64,000 nt of DNA from contig QKWP01000637.1 of assembly GCA_003550325.1 (NCBI GenBank), positions 167,820-231,819 of the forward strand, in the 5' to 3' direction. Below are positions 1 to 11,353 of this stretch, in pieces. The DNA is from Gigaspora rosea (lineage: Eukaryota > Glomeromycota > Glomeromycetes > Diversisporales > Gigasporaceae). A program made the position numbers and the translations under genes. Each line of letters opens with the position of its first letter. The stretch's first letter is position 1. The notes under the pieces are model-generated. The model was not told the DNA's origin. It saw nothing but the letters and a program-made list of their open reading frames with translations, and made no database searches.

Positions 1-262
1 ATTTTTATTTTTTTTGTAATATTCCGGTATTTACTAACTTTTCTTTTCTCTTCTTTGGCTTGTTTAGATTTTTTAGGTTTTTGTGATGTGGAATCGGCAC
101 CAAGTTTTGGTGAAATCGCTGTTGTTGATGTGACGATATTCGTTGGTTTTTGGGTTTTGTCATTTTGAGACGTGGAATCGGTACCAAAGTATTAGTAAAG
201 TTGCTGTTGTTTTGATGTTATCGTCGGTGTGACAATATTTGTTTGGTTTTGGGTTTTGTTGC
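1..262 (-). pseudogene. Fragment of a repeat-containing coding sequence running off the left edge
   Basis: On the minus strand two imperfect copies of an approximately 84-94 bp unit (169-262 and 85-168) read in the same frame, each containing a KTQ-x2-TNIVT block and ending in an (G)(T/A)DSTSQ block, followed by a Lys-rich tail that runs off the window. One in-frame stop interrupts the first copy. The shared frame of the two copies suggests that the sequence was once protein-coding. I do not recognise the family. It could also be a non-coding tandem duplication that happens to be open. Confidence 0.3.
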
Positions 263-554
263 ATTTACTTCGTTGTGCACTTTTTTTTTTAAAATAAATT
301 TATAATCGTTACATGATGACATTTTAATTAAATACTATATGATGTAAATGCTGTGCAGGTGCGTGAACGTAGCACAATATTTGGACGCATTTTTTTGTTT
401 TTTTTTAATATAATAAAGTTAAAAAACAAGTTATCTGGTCTGAAGTTTATCAGTGAAATGAAGGTCCGAGTAGTACAAATAGAGTAGTACTTCGGAATGC
501 ATGTCACATGATATTTGCCGTTTTTGATTTGTTGGGAGATGCCTAAAAGCACCC

Positions 555-682
555 TATATATATATATATATTCAATGAATATTCAATGAATATATTCAGT
601 GAAATTTTAAATATTCGAATATTCATTCAGTGAAAAATTATATATTCAAATATTCGAATATTCAGTGAATATTCAGTGAATA
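555..682. repeat. AT microsatellite followed by ATTCAGTGAAT-type short inverted repeats
   Basis: A (TA)n run is followed by several copies of ATTCAGTGAAT / ATTCGAATATTC variants, each a near-palindrome of about 11 bp. It looks like a simple-sequence-derived cluster. Nothing else was recognised between about 300 and 790. Confidence 0.6.
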
Positions 683-794
683 GAATTCATCGGGTTAGAC
701 CTCTAGTCGATAGTAAAAGAAATCTGGTCAAATCTAGATACGTCGATTAAGAAGAAACTGTCGATTGATTACTTGCACTCATCGGTAACAGGAG

Positions 795-1485
795 AAGAAG
801 AAGTAGTCAGATGTATGATAATAAATTACCTGGTATGAGGACTAATTGAAATAGACCTAAAAAATTCACTCCTGCAAGCAGGGATCGCTAATAAAGCAGC
901 AGAGTCGATCATATCAAAATGGTGTAATAAATGGCATAGCATTTTTCAAAAAGAGATCTGGCTCCAACACTGCGACGAAGTTGCAAAATAGAAAAAAGAG
1001 CTGGAAATCGATTCAGGAAAAAAGAAGAAGAAGAAGAAAGAAAGTGAATCTAAAAAGAAGAAAGTTGAAAGAGAAAAGGTTTTGGACAAAGGAAAAGACA
1101 CACCCTTGGAAACGGAAGAAGAATATAGAAGACAGAAGGTATCAGATAAAAGATGTGATAAGTTCAAGGAAAAAATGGTCTGAGTAACAGAAGAAGTAGA
1201 AAAATGAATAAGAACTGGAAGGTAGTCCAAGTGGAATAAAAATTAAAAAGATCATGACTGGCTGTAGATCCAGGATAATGAACTGCGGATTTAATACCTG
1301 AGGTAGATATTAAAGAAGCAGCAAGGTCAATTCTACTTTGGCAGGTCGCACATAGGTACCAAACGACAACCGGGTGAGCCACACTTTAGTTTAAAATAGC
1401 ATAGCTATAAATAGAACACATGTATTAAAAATGCAATTTCTATATTATAAAATAAAGTTGTGACATGATCGTCAAAAAAAAAAAT
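795..1485 (+). pseudogene. 3' end of a decayed non-LTR (LINE) retrotransposon with poly-A tail
   Basis: A plus-strand frame from about 798 to 1183 reads through three stop codons and encodes a segment with KAAESIISKWCNKWHSIFQKE followed by a CDEVAK block and a very Lys/Glu-rich stretch. This resembles the C-terminal region of LINE ORF2-type proteins that I associate with arbuscular mycorrhizal fungal genomes; that is recollection, not a search result. The segment continues through a short degenerate coding tail to a 3' untranslated region that ends in an A11 run at about 1474-1484, as expected for the 3' end of a retrotransposed copy. The stops make it inactive. Open stretches on the opposite strand here are shadows of the purine-rich coding strand. 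Confidence 0.55.
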
Positions 1486-1545
1486 ACTGGTACTTTGTAT
1501 ATTATAAGAAATAAGTACTATATAGTAATACTGGATTTAAAATTA

Positions 1546-2557
1546 TCCCTTCGTGTGTTATGCAGGCAAATTTGTCTGCAAATTTTAGTTTTTGTATAAT
1601 TGCTAAAAAAGTAGATATAAAAGAGCCCCCTAAAAAATATTTAAAATAATTCAGTTAGCTTTATACAATACTTTGGCAAAATATTAATTTTAAATTTGTC
1701 ATATTAAAAATTTTTACTAACTNCCCCTAAAAAATATTTAAAATAATTCAGTTAGCTTTATACAATACTTTGGCAAAATATTAATTTTAAATTTGTCATA
1801 TTAAAAATTTTTACTAACTAAAAATTATATTTTCGCCTATATATAAAATTATATCAAAAATTTTAAAATTTTCAACAGTGAATAACTTTTGATCTACTGA
1901 ACCGTTTTGGATGATTTAACTACCAAAATGATCATCTAAATGAGACGATTCTAATGAACCTAAAATTGCTAAAATTTGATAACAGAATCCTAAGATCGAT
2001 GATGGTTTATTTATGTTACAAATCTTTATCGATCTTAGGATACTGTAATCAGATTTTAACGATTTTGAATTCATTAGAATCGTCTCACTGAGACGATAAT
2101 TTTGGTAGTTAAATCATCCAAAACGGATAAGTAGATCAAAAGTTATTCAATATTTAAGATTTTTAATATAATAATAATAATTTTAATATACATAAATATA
2201 ATATATTAAACCAACTTTAACCAATTTTTTTTTGAAAAATGTTAATTTTTTTATATTTAGTAAACTTAAAATAAAAATTATAATAATAATTTGGTGGACT
2301 AAATTTATTTAAAAAAATTTTTTAAAATTTAAAACTTAAATTATGTTCTCAATTTTATAACAATAGATAATTTTAACTTTGCATAAATTTATATAAAATA
2401 TAGTTATTTATAAAAATTTATCATTCAAAAACAAAATATATATCTAAAAGAATACTATATTAAAAAATTAAACAAAGTTTTATAAAAAAATTTTTTAAAA
2501 ATTTTATATAACTTTTTGCAGGCAAATTTGCCTGCAACTCCTTAACACACGAAGGGA
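1546..2557. mobile_element. TIR element with TA target duplication (TCCCTTCGTGTGTTA family)
   Basis: The ends TCCCTTCGTGTGTTA and TAACACACGAAGGGA are exact inverted repeats flanked by TA on both sides (1544-1545, 2558-2559). Just inside each end lies the palindrome GCAGGCAAATTTGYCTGC. The interior carries one copy of the fold-back module described in the findings (about 1866-2160). No transposase frame is visible, so it is non-autonomous. The TA duplication fits Tc1/mariner-type insertion, but the family is not identified. Its length includes the suspect duplication at 1627-1819. Confidence 0.8.
1627..1819. repeat. Exact 96-bp direct duplication joined by a single N
   Basis: The 96 bases at 1627-1722 recur at 1724-1819 with no difference that I can see, and position 1723 is N. 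An exact duplication at a one-base ambiguity is what a contig join with an unmerged overlap would leave. It is probably an assembly artefact rather than biology. Confidence 0.8.
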
Positions 2558-2559
2558 TA

Positions 2560-3099
2560 TAAATTTTTTATAGTATATAAAACAATACAACTTGGTCTTA
2601 ACACGAATTTCGTGCTTACTATAAACAGGACCTCAAATAATCTATGAGAGGTCATATTTGAAAATTGCTAATAGAGGCCCATTTTTCCAAAAAGGTTATA
2701 TTTGTAAAGTAGATATTGGAGAAAAAAGTTAAATCTGAAAACAGCTAAATACAAAAAAAGTATATTTAAAAGAATACTAATGAGTAATTTTTATAAATTT
2801 TATATTTGAAATGTACTAATGAAAAATCTGGGCCATAATAGTAATATAGCAGATAATAAAATTTGAAAAATGCAAAATTAAAAAATGTAAAAATCGAAAA
2901 AATGCAAAAATCGTAAAAATGCAAAAATTGGATAAAAATTATTTTTACTATAATGCTTAAATATAACCTCATTTAGATTATTCAAGGTCCTATACAATAT
3001 AAAACTTTCAAAAATAATAGAGGCTTGTGAATACATTGGCAAAGAACTCACCAAAGCAAAAATACTCAAAACTTTGCTTCTATTAATTCATATGTTTTC
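2560..3099. other. AT-rich spacer, no gene seen
   Basis: Low-complexity AT-rich DNA. The short open stretches on the minus strand are Phe/Tyr/Ile-rich, as chance frames in AT-rich DNA are. I see no feature I can support. Confidence 0.5.
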
Positions 3100-3309
3100 T
3101 GTATTTTATGTTCTAAAAAAAGCTACAAAAACTAAAAAGAGTTAAACCGTCATGAAGCTATAGTTCATTCACATTATAATACTTTACAAGCTGAACTTAT
3201 TTTACAACCATCAGAAGCAATTAGTGAATTTAGAAGGATACTAGTTTACATGATACAAACTAAATTAAAAACTAGTAGGACAGCAAATAATTATGATACC
3301 ATATCTTGA
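3100..3309 (+). pseudogene. Remnant of a C2H2 zinc-finger protein gene
   Basis: One frame reads CILC, then twelve positions including an in-frame TAA, then HEAIVH, which matches a C-x2-C-x12-H-x4-H finger. It continues for about 45 residues with AELILQPSEAISEFRRIL before TGA. The spacing of the four metal ligands is right. The stop within the finger and the missing N-terminus make it a pseudogene. The family is inferred from the ligand pattern alone. Confidence 0.42.
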
Positions 3310-3368
3310 AAGTCAAGCTTTAAATTAAAGTTTTCTAATACAATTATCTATATTCTTAACTTTGCTTA

Positions 3369-4500
3369 GGAAGCTTCCAGAAATCAGCTGATTTCTGGGT
3401 CGGTAGGTAGGGTAGCTGAAGAGGACCCGGATAATACTAACAAAGGTACGAGGTGAGTTAATAGTAAATTTTCAGACATTTTGTCCACTTTTTTGGCCCA
3501 AACTTTTTTTTAATTCTGGCCAAAATAAAATTAAATTTTAATTTGACCAGAATTTAGAAAGGTTTGGGCCAAAAAAATAGTCAAATTTAATAAAAACATG
3601 TCCGGTTTAAGTAATTGTACCTCTGTTAGTATTATCCGGAGTCCTAGCTGAAGTATCAGGTGTATTTCTGGCTAAAATTTCATAATTCCAGCCAAAGTTG
3701 CAAATTTATTTTTGACCAAAATTATAAATAATTAATAACTTTTAATCTACTGGACCAAATTTGATGATTCAACTACCAAAATGATTCTCTCAACAAGAGG
3801 ATTCTAGCAAGCCCAAAATTTTAAAATCCAATCACAGGATCCTGTGATCAGAATAGATTTGTGTTACTATAAAAGTTCTATAATTTATTAAATAATTATA
3901 ACACATTTATAGAAACACAAATTTATTTTGATCTTAGAATTCTGTAATTGGATTTTAATGATTTTGGGCATGTTAGAATCCTCTCATTGAGAAGATCATT
4001 TTGGTAGTAAAATCATCAAAATTGGCCTAGTAGACAGAAGTTATTAACAATTAAATATTAAATTGTAATTATTAATAGCTTCTGATCTACTGGGCCGATT
4101 TCAATGGTTTTACTACCAAAATGATCCTCTCAATGAGAGGATTCCAACAAGCCCAAAATTGTTAAAATCCAATCACAGAATCCTAAGATTGAAATAAATA
4201 TGTGTTACTATAAATGTGTTATAATTATTTAATAAATTATAGTAACACAAATCTATTCTGATCACAGGATCCTGTAATTGGATTTTAATGATTTTAGTTT
4301 TGCTAGAATCCTCTCGTTGAGAGGATCATTTTGGTAGTTGAATTATCAAATTTGGTTCAGTAGATCAAAAGTTATTTACTATTAAATGTTATATTTAAAT
4401 TTTTAATAATTGTAAAATCTGATTGGCTAATTGGGGTCAGGTGTGGGTGGGTGGCAGTAGGCTCATAGTAAACAAAATCAGCTAATTTCTGAAAGCTTCC
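3369..4500. mobile_element. PIF/Harbinger-like MITE with TTA target duplication, double fold-back interior
   Basis: The ends GGAAGCTTCCAGAAATCAGC and its imperfect inverted copy (right end, reverse complement GGAAGCTTTCAGAAATTAGC) are flanked by TTA on both sides (3366-3368, 4501-4503). The interior holds two consecutive copies of the long fold-back module (about 3722-4060 and 4060-4400), so the element could fold into two tandem hairpins. It shares its terminal motif with the elements at 9650 and 29483. A TWA duplication is the known habit of PIF/Harbinger elements. It carries no transposase. Confidence 0.8.
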
Positions 4501-4667
4501 TTATCTATTTTTGTGTCGTTTTCTGAAAGTCACACATCAGACACCATGCTAATATTGGTTGCAGATTGCGCATTTTCTATTTCAATTATCTTTTTCAAAA
4601 CTGAATTCATCAAATACTAGCATGTACTTATTTTTTGTAGTATGTTGAATTAGTCTATATACTTTAA

Positions 4668-5041
4668 GGGTAGAGTGAACGTAGATCATTTTTCATACGA
4701 TCTATGTGGTATATTAAATTTTTATATAGTAAATAAAAAAATGCTTCTGATAAATTTTTTAAGATTTTGACCAATTTGTATAGAATTTATACAATAGTTT
4801 TAAATAGTTTGTTTATAATAATGAAGTTGCGCAATATTCATTGCTTTAAAAAAAATCAACTTTATATATAATTAAATTTTTGTAGGACACTATATGATTT
4901 TTGTAGATTGTACAAAGAATTGATTGGTCAGATTGCATGATGTTTATATGTAAATCATATGACATCATATAAATTGGTTATACAAAGTTGATCTACAATC
5001 GATTTTATATGAAATTGGATGGAAATTTGTATACCCTACCT
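4668..5041. mobile_element. TTAA-duplicating MITE, copy 1
   Basis: The ends GGGTAGAGTGAAC and GTATACCCTACCT are inverted repeats, and TTAA lies on both sides (4664-4667, 5042-5045). It is clearly homologous over its full length to the copy at 31206-31571. A TTAA duplication is typical of piggyBac and Kolobok superfamilies; the ends here start with GG, so assignment is open. Confidence 0.8.
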
Positions 5042-5112
5042 TTAAGTTTACTACTTTCAAATTACATAAGATCTTAAACTTTATAATAAATAGAACATAA
5101 ATAAACTACATG

Positions 5113-5660
5113 TCACTCTGGTTATATCGACATTCTTTAGCAATGGAAAAATTGTCGATATATCCAGATATCAGTTTAATAAGCATCTCTATTTATACCG
5201 ACATTATATTGATATTGTGTAGATATGTCGGCTTAGGCAGAGGTAAATTTTTTTGTTTTCACCAAACTTATACTAAGAATTATAAACTTAGCAAAATGAA
5301 TTTATTTTAGCACAAAATGAATTTGTTTTATGTTTAGCATAAAATAAATCCATCATATATTTGCATAAAATAATGAAATGGATTTATTTTATGCTTATTG
5401 TTTCATGCTAAGCTTAGTATAAAGCAAATTTAAAAACTTAATTTGATTGGTACACCTATAACGATAGTCGGTTTATAAAAATTGTCGCTATATCCAGCAA
5501 TAAAAATTATCTTAAATAATTTTTTAATATTAAAATTGTCGGTATGTCATTATAACCAATATCTCTTATGATTGTCGTTATAACCAATGAATTTTTAACA
5601 TTATAGATTTTTTTTTGAAAAAAGTGTCGATATAACCAGCTATCGGTATAACCAGAGTGA
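5113..5660. mobile_element. TIR element with TATAACCAGAGTG ends
   Basis: The ends TCACTCTGGTTATATCGACA and, inverted, TCACTCTGGTTATACCGATA delimit about 548 bp. Variants of CGATATAACCA recur several times inside both ends. A clean TSD was not found. The ends resemble pogo-type sequences, which usually insert at TA. Non-autonomous. Confidence 0.65.
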
Positions 5661-5951
5661 TATGTATTAAATGAAATAATACCATATTCAATAAATAAAA
5701 ACTTCTTTTAAAAAGTTTAATGAGCTTTGAAAAAGTTTAATGAGTTTTAAAAACCATATAATATTTTTACTTTATATAATAATATACGTGATTTATATAT
5801 TTCTGCAAATTTTCCTTGTTATCATGTACACATAAAATTATTCATATACCATTTAGCCAGTTTGCTAAAAATTCTTTCCCAACCTTTTGAATACTATCTA
5901 ATCTATTAAAAAAAATTCGCTCAATTACATTTCATACTTTGTAGCTTTAAG

Positions 5952-6393
5952 TAGGGTTCCAACATCCAATCCGGTTAACCATCCAACCAAACAACCGAAC
6001 CGAAAAAAACGTCAACCGGATCGCAATTTTGACAAACTGGTTTAAATATGCCAACCGGATTAATATAACACAAACGGTTCACCCGTTGAAAAACGGGTAA
6101 TCCGATTTCTTTTATTATGTCGACCTGCAACGATATTTCTCATTACGGCACACTTGTCAAATTTAACTAATTTTTTGTCCTCAAATTTAAGTTTTGGGGA
6201 CAAAATTATTTTTACAAATGCGCCGTAATATATAGGTAATTGGGTATCCAGGTCACCTGATTAGCATTACCTGATTACAATCAGGTGACCCGTTTTTAAT
6301 CGGATAATCAGTTTTAGTTTCGGATAACCGGTTCCAATCAGTTTTCACCCGACAGGTCATGGTTGGAGATTTTCAATCCAGTTTGGAACTCTA
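5952..6393. mobile_element. hAT-type MITE with GGTTCC ends and 8-bp TSD
   Basis: The ends TAGGGTTCCAA and TTGGAACTCTA are inverted repeats flanked by the identical 8-bp sequence GCTTTAAG (5944-5951, 6394-6401). The interior is rich in the motifs AACCGG, GGTGACCC and GGATAACC on both strands, that is, subterminal repeats. The 8-bp duplication and TA(G)GG start fit the hAT superfamily. No coding frame is present. Confidence 0.82.
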
Positions 6394-6939
6394 GCTTTAA
6401 GTTAAAATTCCTTAATAAAATCATCAGTATACCACTAATTCTAGTACCAGTAAGAACTTTCTTCTACTATGTCAGAAGAAATTATTAACGAAAAAAAAGG
6501 GATTAATAGAAATTAATTATAATGTGTATAGTATGCAAAGAAAAAACATATTTTCATTAACTTTTAAAAATCTCCAGTAATTTTTTTATGCAATTCTGGA
6601 GCTTTTTTCAGTACTTTGTTTTTAGACACAATATTACTCTGTCGGTGAGATGCTATTATAAGAGATAATTTTGAAAAAGAAAACAGATAATATAAGTTAA
6701 GATTCAAATAACTACTTTTTGAACAATTGTAAGCTTACAGTTGTTTAACATATCAATATTAGTATTGCCAGAAATATCACTTCTAGTACTACTTGTATCA
6801 ATAGGTTTCTAATAAATAAAGTTCTTTGTCTACTTAAAAATTGCAATAATTCCAAGAACTATTTTGTTGGGGTTGTAAAGGTATTGAAAATCAGTATTTA
6901 AACTCTAACATATTTACAAACAAATCATATTAAGTTTAT

Positions 6940-7330
6940 ATATAAATAATTGCTTTAATATCTTCATTTTTATTACTTTGTTCGCTAAACGAATATCCAT
7001 AGCTTTCGTCATCTTAGTGAATTTTTGATAATACCATGTATCCTCTCTATAACAAAATTTTTGATAATAAATAAAATGCCTCAGATTTATTTCATTTAGT
7101 TTCAATCTATTTTAATAATAATAAATAATAATAGTTAATAGTACTTTATATTGTTGTTGATATCTAATAGTAATTAAATATTTTGTACTTATGACTTTTT
7201 CCCAATTTTCCTTTTATTATAATTTAATATAAATGTTTCAAAAACATTCATTGCCCTAGTAGACTTTTGGTAATATTCAAATGTTCATAACAAATTTCAA
7301 GATTGTTCATATACTTTAATTGTTTAGTTT
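6940..7330 (-). pseudogene. Decayed Sel1-like repeat sequence
   Basis: On the minus strand short frames carry FEYYQKSTRAMNVFETF (about 7210-7270) and YYQKF...WYYQKFTKM...AMD (about 6990-7090), which resemble the FEYYQKSAE...A...LG core of Sel1/TPR-like repeats. The frames shift and stop repeatedly. No complete repeat survives, so the call rests on the aromatic YYQK signature alone. The hAT-type MITE at 5952 lies downstream on the same strand. Confidence 0.38.
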
Positions 7331-7576
7331 TTTTATAATATTTATAGTAGCAAAGTACATAAATAGATCTAGTATAAAAGGCTTAGTTGTGAGGTTTTTA
7401 TTTCGTTAAGATTTTGGTTTATAAACTATACCCTACTTTATTTTTTGATCAGAAAAAACATTTTTTGATCAAAGAAGCTAAATGACAAAACAACATACTT
7501 GTAAAATTTTGAAGTAAATTATTATATAACTTACCAGAGGCTTTATAATACTGGTTTTATTATTCTAATTTTAGTA

Positions 7577-7891
7577 CCATATATTCCTGAAAATAAGCTA
7601 CCTTTTTTGGGCCAAAAATTACACGAAAAACATGGGGTAGCTTATTTTTAGCGTATAGATGTTTTTGAAAAAATTAAAAAACGTACTAATAAAAAGTTGT
7701 CCAAATGACACCAAATTTTTACTATAAGTGTATTTTGATGCAATGAACAACTTTACTTAATTGAACTTTTTGAAGTTTACTTAGTAAAAAAAAGTTTTAT
7801 ATGTAGCAACTGCCAATGCGTTTTTTGAAATTTTTGAAAAAAATCAGAGGGGTAGCTTATTTTCGGAGTAGCTTATTTTCGGGAATATACG
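7577..7891. mobile_element. TA-duplicating MITE with GAAAATAAGCTACC ends
   Basis: The ends CCATATATTCCTGAAAATAA and, inverted, CCGTATATTCCCGAAAATAA are flanked by TA (7575-7576, 7892-7893). The motif GGTAGCTTATTTT is repeated near the right end. Related shorter pieces occur at 57830-57870 and 61886-61968. It is consistent with a Tc1/mariner-type non-autonomous element. Confidence 0.75.
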
Positions 7892-8074
7892 GTATATAAA
7901 TTCATTAATTTGATGGCTAATCTTCAATTTTGGGTTACAAATTTTGGGGTACTTTATTGATTGGCAAATATGAATAAGTAGTCAAATAAAAACTTACACA
8001 ATTTTTAAAACTTTTTTAAAAAACTTTAAAAATTATGAAAAATTTTTTACTTATATTTTGTAATATATTAGGAA

Positions 8075-8218
8075 TTGGAACCATTTAACCGTTTAAAAAT
8101 TGCTCTATAGTTCTAAGCAGAATTATTTTGGTCATGGGCCAGAATTATTTTAATACTGGTCAAATTAAACGGTTAAACAATTAATTAAATGATTAAGAAA
8201 AATTTTAGGTGGTTCCAA
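8075..8218. mobile_element. Small hAT-like inverted-repeat remnant
   Basis: TTGGAACCA at the left and TGGTTCCAA at the right enclose about 144 bp with an internal inverted pair (TTTAACCGTTTAA / TTAAACGGTTAAA). No TSD was found. The termini resemble those of hAT MITEs elsewhere in the window. Confidence 0.45.
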
Positions 8219-8569
8219 TCTCTATAATACATTAAGCCAATTTTGATAGGTTTACTACTATTGAAATAGTATTTTTTTTTTACAACTCTTAATAGAAATT
8301 CAAATAATAATAATATAATAAAAAATTAGTCTAATTAACTTAACTGCAATTCCATTATTGAGTTTTTAATTGCAATAGTTATGTAATATTTTTAAAATTG
8401 CTATATTTCAAAAAAAAGTAATAAAATTTGAAAAAACTTAATCTATACCTGGAGTAGAGGGTCTTATTTATATCTGTCATGTGACTATGTTTATAAAATT
8501 AAATTAAGCTAATTAACATAGAATCACATATTTTTTCTATTATTGTTTTTATAATGCCTTTGTTATCAT

Positions 8570-9125
8570 CATTATGTGGTTTTTTTTTGTCCTTTTATTG
8601 TCATTCTTGCAGCTTTTTTGTATTGCTTTTATTATTATTTTGTAGTGTTTTCATTATTGTTTGGTGGTATTTTTGATTGTAATTTGGTAGCACCTTTGGT
8701 TGTCATTTGGTAGTGCCTTTGGTTATTGTTTGGTAGTACCTTTAGTTATACTTTTGTTATTATTTGGTAGTACTTTATATTGTAGTTTGGTGGTGTTTTG
8801 GTCATGGTTTTGTAGTACTTTTGGTTGTAGTTTTAGTACTTTTCATTATCATTTGTTAGTCCTTTTGAACATTGTTTGGTAGTGCTTTTGTTTGCTATTT
8901 GGTAGTGCTTTTGGTTGTTGTTTGGTAATGCTTTATATTGTTTGGTAGTACTTTTGGTTGTAGCTTTGATTATTATTTGTTGATATTTTTGGTTATTATT
9001 TGGTTATTGTTGATACTTTTAGTTATTATTTGCTATACTTTTTGTTTGGCTTTTGACTTGCTATGCTTTTTGTTGATTGTGTGTTTTTTTTTTGTACTTT
9101 TACTACTTTGTATTTTTTTTAATAA
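8570..9125. repeat. Degenerate G/T-rich minisatellite
   Basis: Imperfect iterations of TTTGGTAGT(G/A)CTTTTGGTTRT with a variable period of roughly 20-30 bp. The plus strand is almost free of A-C content over long stretches, giving strong strand asymmetry. Open frames here repeat the same residues (FGST..C) and are products of the repeat, not a gene. Confidence 0.75.
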
Positions 9126-9129
9126 ATAA

Positions 9130-9649
9130 ATTGTTTTTAATAATATAGTATATAATAAAAAAAAAAACTTTAAAATTTTAAATTTTTTAATATTTGAACC
9201 AATTATATTAGGCAGTACAGGATAAAACTTATACTCTTGGTAGTGTTGGGTTTAAATATTGTTCTATTAAAATTGCAGGGACACAGACAGTTCCAAACAA
9301 TATTCTATATTCATGATAGCATTTAATGTACAAGGGCTTATTAAATGATCCGATTGGCTAACAAAATAGCCCTTATACAATCTGATTAGCTAACAAAGCA
9401 GCCCTTATTGTAATTTTAATTGTTCAGGACATTAATATTTTGGCAAACATGTCTGGAATGTCCTATCCCAGACTGTTTATTGTCCATGTTTCTGTCCTAG
9501 CACAATACTGCTCTTCAGGCTTAGGATAAAAGTTTCTATCCCAGATACAGAATAAGAATGCTCATAAAATTTTTGAAGTAAATTTAGATGTATTAAAAAG
9601 TAAGTACAAAAGTATCAAAAACATAAGTTTTGCATTAATGTAACTGTAA
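9130..9649. other. AT-rich spacer with weak inverted segments
   Basis: No gene seen. Around 9243-9510 the sequences AGTGTTGGGTTT and, on the other side, CAGTATTGTGCTAGG could be eroded hAT ends enclosing GGACA-type motifs, but no TSD supports this. Confidence 0.35.
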
Positions 9650-10555
9650 GGGGGCTTCCAGAAATTACGTAATTTTTTAGTGGGTGGGTAGGGTCCCGAA
9701 AATATCAGGTTATAATTATAATTCTGGTTAAATTTTTATAATTTTGGCCAAAAGTATAAAATTATAAAATTATTAATAACTATTGTTCTACTAAACCAAT
9801 TTAGATGATTTAATTACCAAAATGTTCTTCTTACTAAGACGATTCTAACAAGCCCAAAATCGTTAAAATCTAATCACAGGGTCCCAAGATTGTTTAACTT
9901 TTGTATAATTTTAATAGTAATTTTTTAGAATTATTAAGTAAATTTCTTTAATATTGAATAACTTTTGATCCACTGCCTGTTTTGGATAATTTAACTACCA
10001 AAATATTCATCTCAGTGAGACAATTCTAATAAGCCCAAAATTACTAAATTCTAATCACAGGATTTCAAAATCGATAAAGATTTGTATTGTTAAACAAACA
10101 ATAAAATCTTTATTCATCTTGGAATCCTGTAATTAGAATTTAGCGATTTTGGGCTTGTTAGAATCGTCTCACTGAAATGAACAATTTGGTAGTTAAATCA
10201 TCCAAAATGGGCCAGTGGATCAAAAGTTATTTAATATTAAAGAAATTTACTTAGTGGTTTTAAAAAATCACTATTAAAATTACACAAAAGTTGAATGATC
10301 TTGGGATCCTGTGATTAGATTTTAACGATTTTGGACTTGTTAGAATTGTCTTAGTAGGATAAACATTTTGGTAGTTAAATCATCTAAATTGGTCCAGTAG
10401 AGCAATAGTTATTATCAATTTCATAAATTGAAACATATGAATAAATTTTAAAAAATATAAAATTTGATTGGCTAATAGAGTATCAGGTGTAGGTAAGTGG
10501 GTAAAATTTTAAAATTTATTAGTAATAAAATATTATATAATTTCTGGAAGCCTCC
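9650..10555. mobile_element. PIF/Harbinger-like MITE with TAA target duplication
   Basis: The ends GGGGGCTTCCAGAAATTA and, inverted, GGAGGCTTCCAGAAATTA are flanked by TAA (9647-9649, 10556-10558). Fold-back arms of module A occupy 9770-10420, with a complete inner hairpin at about 9960-10235. It is the same terminal family as the elements at 3369 and 29483. Confidence 0.82.
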
Positions 10556-10558
10556 TAA

Positions 10559-11345
10559 TCACCTGACTTGTCATATTTTTTAAATTTTTATTGGTTAATA
10601 ACTCAAAATTCACATAAAAAATTTACATAATTTATTACTAGTATTTGTTATTTTGCATTATAATCCTAAACACTCTAGTGTAGTATTATTTTACTAAAAC
10701 TAGTGTTCCAAATTATTAGTTAGAAATTCAACTACTTTGGCCCTTTCCAAACCAGTATACATGGTGGATAAGTTCTGTATCAGGTTTGAAAGATTATTAG
10801 TTTTGAAAAAATCATATGATTAACAGATAATTAATCTACCAATTAGATTGCCAAATTTGAAAATATATTTAAATAGAAAAAAATTTTTAAAAATTTAAGA
10901 TATCATAATATAATTAAAAAGTTCTCCACAATTGCTATTATATGCATACACCTTTTTAAATGAAAACCAGTTATTGCAAACAATTGATTTATTTATTTAT
11001 TATTTCAAAAATATTGCATATATGTTCTTTATATTGAAATAATCTAGTTTGATATACTGGTAGTTTTTTATTACAGACTGATTGTTAGTATGGATATATG
11101 TAATATTGATATTTGCAGTTATATAGTACTTGGGTTTGTATGGCTTAGTACTGCATAATGCAGGCTAGTAATGCCTAATGAAATAACAAAACTTATAGTT
11201 TTATTAGGTTTCGTTATTTTACTAAATATCACTAATGCAGGCTAGCAATTAATACAAACATGCTAATATTGTTATTCGCAAATATCTATGCAATTGATTA
11301 GATTTCTTTGGGAGAAAGGGTTGGGTTATAAATTGTGGTCTATTG
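10559..11345. other. AT-rich spacer
   Basis: No gene recognised. A possible small TIR element lies at about 11106-11288 (GATATTTGC ends, TAATGCAGGCTAG repeated inside), without a convincing TSD. Confidence 0.35.
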
Positions 11346-11353
11346 TAGCTAAG

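Noticed and set aside
946-1230. Minus-strand open frame of 94 codons opposite the Lys-rich LINE fragment
   Set aside because: It is the antisense shadow of an AAG/GAA-rich coding strand (poly-Phe/Leu/Ser) and has no motif.
8700-9129. Two plus-strand open frames with repeating FGST..CS residues
   Set aside because: They are produced by the G/T minisatellite; no codon bias and no domain.
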